Source: Nocardia sp. NBC_01730 | GTDB taxonomy: Bacteria; Actinomycetota; Actinomycetes; Mycobacteriales; Mycobacteriaceae | Assembly (NCBI RefSeq): GCF_035920445.1 | Contig: NZ_CP109162.1 | Coordinates: 5,890,001-5,954,000, forward strand | Length of the DNA stretch: 64,000 nucleotides | Direction: 5' to 3' | Translations under genes and position numbers: made by a program | Shown: in pieces, positions 61,648-64,000 of the stretch | Layout: each line of letters begins with the position of its first letter | How positions within the stretch are numbered: the stretch's first letter is position 1 | Notes under the pieces: generated by a model | The model's input: the letters and a program-made list of their open reading frames with translations, nothing else | The model's database searches: none | Told to the model about the DNA's origin: nothing

Positions 61648-62218
61648 TCGGTTCGTCGCCGAGCTTCCGACCATCGCGGCTCAACCAGTGCGCCAAATGT
61701 TCGGGGAGCGTATCGGCCGGGTATGGGGCACGATCGGGCAGCGCCGCCGGGTGATCGGCGTCCGGGTGCGGGGACCCCGAATCCGAGTGCGGCGCATCGG
61801 TGACCGAACGATCGGGCCCATCCGCCCCGGTGCGCACGATCCAGTCGAACGGCTCGCTCGCGGCATCGGCGGACAATCCCGTGATCTGGTGATCCCAGGT
61901 GCCGAGGCCGGTGGGGTCGGTGAAGAAGTAGTCGAGCACGCCGTCGTCGTCGAGATCCAGCGCCGCGATGTCCGCGATTCCGGAGCCGCCCGAATCCCAC
62001 AGCGCGTCGTCGGCGAAGCCGTCACCGTCGAAGTCCAGCCCGACCGCGTCGGCCATGCCGGTGCCGGTGAGCTGCAGATCCGCCTCGCTGGTCCAGACGT
62101 GCACCCTCCCGTCACCGGTACCGAACACGTACTCGATCTCGTTCATATGTGTTTGGACGCGCACACCGTGACACCGGTTCCATTTCTCGAGTAATTCTCC
62201 GATTCCGTCGTCCCACAT
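61637..62218 (-). CDS. DUF6802-like acidic protein with Asp-rich repeats
   Basis: A 193-residue protein of strong acidity. The middle has repeated Asp-loops resembling calcium-binding or FG-GAP-like patterns (GLDFDGDGFADD, ALDLDDDGVLDY, then FFTDPTGLGTWD). The C-terminal third is Pro/His/Asp-rich. The closest family recalled is the mycolata-specific DUF6802; this should be verified. ATG at 62218 is preferred; a second ATG 24 codons later is possible. It overlaps the convergent MFS gene by 11 nt. Confidence 0.75.
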   Translation of the reverse strand: MWDDGIGELLEKWNRCHGVRVQTHMNEIEYVFGTGDGRVHVWTSEADLQLTGTGMADAVGLDFDGDGFADDALWDSGGSGIADIAALDLDDDGVLDYFFTDPTGLGTWDHQITGLSADAASEPFDWIVRTGADGPDRSVTDAPHSDSGSPHPDADHPAALPDRAPYPADTLPEHLAHWLSRDGRKLGDEPIIA

Positions 62219-62281
62219 TCACAGACGCTATTCGGGTAAGTTGCTCTTTCTGCGGCCCGATTCGATAGGAGTCAACACGAG

Positions 62282-62374
62282 ATGGGTTTTTCGGCGAATA
62301 ACCCCGACGCGGTGCGAGAACTGCTGGGCGCGTGGAATATTCGATCGGCCCTATCCGTCCGGGATGCCGAATAG
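62282..62374 (+). CDS. Candidate 30-residue peptide upstream of the DUF4185 gene
   Basis: ATG at 62282 reads MGFSANNPDAVRELLGAWNI, then RSALSVRDAE to a TAG. AGGAG stands 10 nt upstream. It ends 21 nt before the DUF4185 start, so it could be a leader peptide or a real small protein. No relative is known. Confidence 0.35.
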   Translation: MGFSANNPDAVRELLGAWNIRSALSVRDAE

Positions 62375-62395
62375 CCGATCGGCCGAACCGACGTG

Positions 62396-64000
62396 ATGCG
62401 CGAATCCCGAATCACCTCCCCTTGTGCGCCCGCGCTGTTCGGCGCCCTACTCGCCGGAGTGCTCACTCTGCCGATGCCCGCGGCGCAGGCCGCACCGTTC
62501 CCGTGGGCGCCGCCACCGGTGAACAGCTGCGGCGAGGCCGGATTCGACCCACTCGATCGCGAGCCCGATCCCGCACAGCCGCCTCCACCGCCGCTGCCGC
62601 CGCAGATCGACATCCCGGTACCGATTCCGGAGCTCACACCGGTTCCGGTGCCCGACCCGCCGCAGGACAACACGCGGATCGTCCCCGCCCCGCTGCCGAC
62701 CGATCCGTGCGAGAACCCGTGCCCCGACATCCGGGACACCCCGAAGCCACCGGAACCGGATCCCGACCCCAGCCCGACGCCGGACAACGGCATCGACGAC
62801 GGGACCGGCTCGAGTTCGGGCTCCGCCTCCGGTTCCGGCTCAGGCAGCGGTTCTGGTTCGGGTTCCGGCTCAGGCAGCGGTTCCGGCGAGCCGATCAAGC
62901 TGCCGCGCATCGAGTTCGAGCCGGAGACCGAACCGATTCCCATCCCGGTGCCCGGCGTCCCCGGCGATGAACCGCAACCCGCCCCGCCGCAGGTGGTGCA
63001 CCCGGCTGCACCGGGTCCGCTCGCGGCACCGATCGACGGGCCGCGCGTCGAGTCGGTGCGGCTGGTCGGGCAGGTGACCGGGCACGGCTCGGAGAATCGC
63101 ACCGACATGCGCTGGCAGGTCGACGGCACCGACCTCGGCCTCATGTGGGAGACCGAGCCTGGCGAGGTCGCCGTGGTCTTCGGCGACACCTTCGGCAAGG
63201 GTTGGGGCGGCGGTGGCGCGGGCCACGACGACCAGGACTGGCGCAGCAACGTGATCGGCTTCAGCTCCGACCGCGATCTGTCCGACGGTCTGACGCTGGA
63301 CACGTTCGCGCAGGACACCCGCTGCCACGCCGCGGAGATCCTGGGCAGCCGCAAGGTCAAGAACTGGGAGACCACCACCATCCCCACCTCCGGGTTCGCC
63401 ATCGGGGACCGGCAGTACCTGAGCTATATGTCGGTGAACCGGTGGAGCCGCATCCCCGGCCTGTGGTGGACCAACTACGGCGGCCTGGCCTACTCCGACG
63501 ACAAAGGGCGCACCTGGAAGAAGGACCAGCACGCCAAGTGGGACAACCTCTTCGGTGTCGGTCGGTTCCAAGTGGCGGCGATGGTGCCGCAGGGTGACCA
63601 CGTCTATATGTTCGGCACGCCCAACGGTCGCATCGGCATGATCGGACTGGCCAGGGTGCGGAAGGACGAGGTGCTGAACAAGTCCGCCTACCAGTACTGG
63701 GTCGGCGGCACCTGGGCGCCCGCGGCCGAAAACCTGGCTACTCCCCTTGTGCTCGGCATGGCCAGCGAGCTGTCGGTGCGCTATGACCGGGAAACCGCGC
63801 GGTGGCAGATGGTCTACCTCGATTCGGCGCGGGGCGCGATCGTGCTGCGCACGGCCGCGAGCCCGCAGGGCGTATGGACAGACGCGATCCCGCTGGTGTC
63901 CACGAGCGACTACCCGAAGTCCTACGGCGGGTTCATTCACCCGTGGTCGACCGGCAAGGATCTGTACTTCATGCTCTCGGCGTGGGACAGCTACAACGTG
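62396..64000 (+). CDS. Secreted DUF4185 protein, incomplete at the window end
   Basis: The first 535 codons of an exported protein, with no stop before the window end. A signal peptide (ALFGALLAGVLTLPMPAAQA) precedes a Pro-rich region with paired Cys (residues about 35-130). A Gly/Ser repeat linker of about 28 residues follows, and then the DUF4185 domain, a beta-propeller-like fold related to glycosidases: VVFGDTFGKGWGGGG, SSDRDLSDGL and LSYMSVNRW are visible. The likely role is polysaccharide binding or cleavage in the envelope, or outside the cell. ATG 62396 lacks a clear Shine-Dalgarno. Confidence 0.85.
   Translation, partial: MRESRITSPCAPALFGALLAGVLTLPMPAAQAAPFPWAPPPVNSCGEAGFDPLDREPDPAQPPPPPLPPQIDIPVPIPELTPVPVPDPPQDNTRIVPAPLPTDPCENPCPDIRDTPKPPEPDPDPSPTPDNGIDDGTGSSSGSASGSGSGSGSGSGSGSGSGSGEPIKLPRIEFEPETEPIPIPVPGVPGDEPQPAPPQVVHPAAPGPLAAPIDGPRVESVRLVGQVTGHGSENRTDMRWQVDGTDLGLMWETEPGEVAVVFGDTFGKGWGGGGAGHDDQDWRSNVIGFSSDRDLSDGLTLDTFAQDTRCHAAEILGSRKVKNWETTTIPTSGFAIGDRQYLSYMSVNRWSRIPGLWWTNYGGLAYSDDKGRTWKKDQHAKWDNLFGVGRFQVAAMVPQGDHVYMFGTPNGRIGMIGLARVRKDEVLNKSAYQYWVGGTWAPAAENLATPLVLGMASELSVRYDRETARWQMVYLDSARGAIVLRTAASPQGVWTDAIPLVSTSDYPKSYGGFIHPWSTGKDLYFMLSAWDSYNV

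Noticed and set aside
1..64000. CRISPR arrays, tRNA and rRNA genes
   Set aside because: No regularly spaced short repeats, cloverleaf-like segments or rRNA-like stretches were seen; a tRNAscan or Rfam search would be the proper test.

Overview
The window is high-GC (roughly two thirds G+C by eye) actinobacterial DNA. A complete mce operon (two YrbE permeases, MceA-F and a Mam protein), a mycobacterial-type succinate dehydrogenase, a DinB2-type polymerase, a Zmp1-like M13 protease, a LppU-like lipoprotein and two XRE(DUF5753)/DUF397 modules together point to a mycolic-acid-containing actinomycete, most likely Nocardia or a close relative. No rRNA, tRNA, CRISPR array or recognisable transposase or integrase was seen.

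Layout. 0.8-4.3 kb: sdhC-sdhA-sdhB operon. 4.4-7.0 kb: small membrane protein, then an XRE regulator with two DUF397 proteins and, divergent, two coupled small hypothetical genes. 7.0-11.2 kb: AlkA-like glycosylase, a 34-codon gene with a strong ribosome binding site, and a fused FAD/Fe-S dehydrogenase. 11.2-11.6 kb: a 177-bp tandem repeat. 11.8-17.8 kb: half-size ABC exporter, exported alpha/beta hydrolase, and a TetR regulator divergent from a 14-TM MFS exporter with two palindromes between them. 17.8-24.6 kb: YhdH-type reductase, DinB2-type polymerase, flavin monooxygenase, Lon. 24.7-28.7 kb: MarR regulator with a palindromic operator, a DUF445 remnant, TIGR03084-like, hypothetical, SRPBCC and RNase HI genes.

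28.7-32.3 kb is a small accessory segment of lower GC. It holds a TPR-type XRE regulator divergent from a run of overlapping short genes, a secreted Cys-containing protein and a stand-alone Clp-N domain protein. A 38-bp imperfect direct repeat lies on each side. 32.3-41.9 kb is the mce operon on the minus strand, nearly all genes joined by ATGA overlaps, with a 28-bp palindrome in a low-GC leader. 42.4-49.5 kb: secreted S1 protease, MFS exporter, lipoprotein, serine hydrolase, P450, L,D-transpeptidase. 49.8-54.1 kb: ABC importer in ugpAEBC order. 54.2-64.0 kb: M13 protease, second XRE/DUF397 module, DUF4190 protein, pirin, NUDIX, MFS, a DUF6802-like protein and a DUF4185 protein cut by the window end.

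Much of the content concerns the cell envelope and exchange with the outside: Mce lipid import, Ugp-type import, Ldt cross-linking, three MFS proteins, an ABC exporter and several secreted hydrolases. The most unusual items are the polymerase with Gln at the steric-gate position, an RNase HI ending in a clamp-binding-like peptide, the in-frame duplications in UgpB and Lon, the bracketed accessory segment and the conserved-looking 34-residue peptide gene. Starts were moved from the longest frame to internal codons wherever a ribosome binding site or family length supported it.
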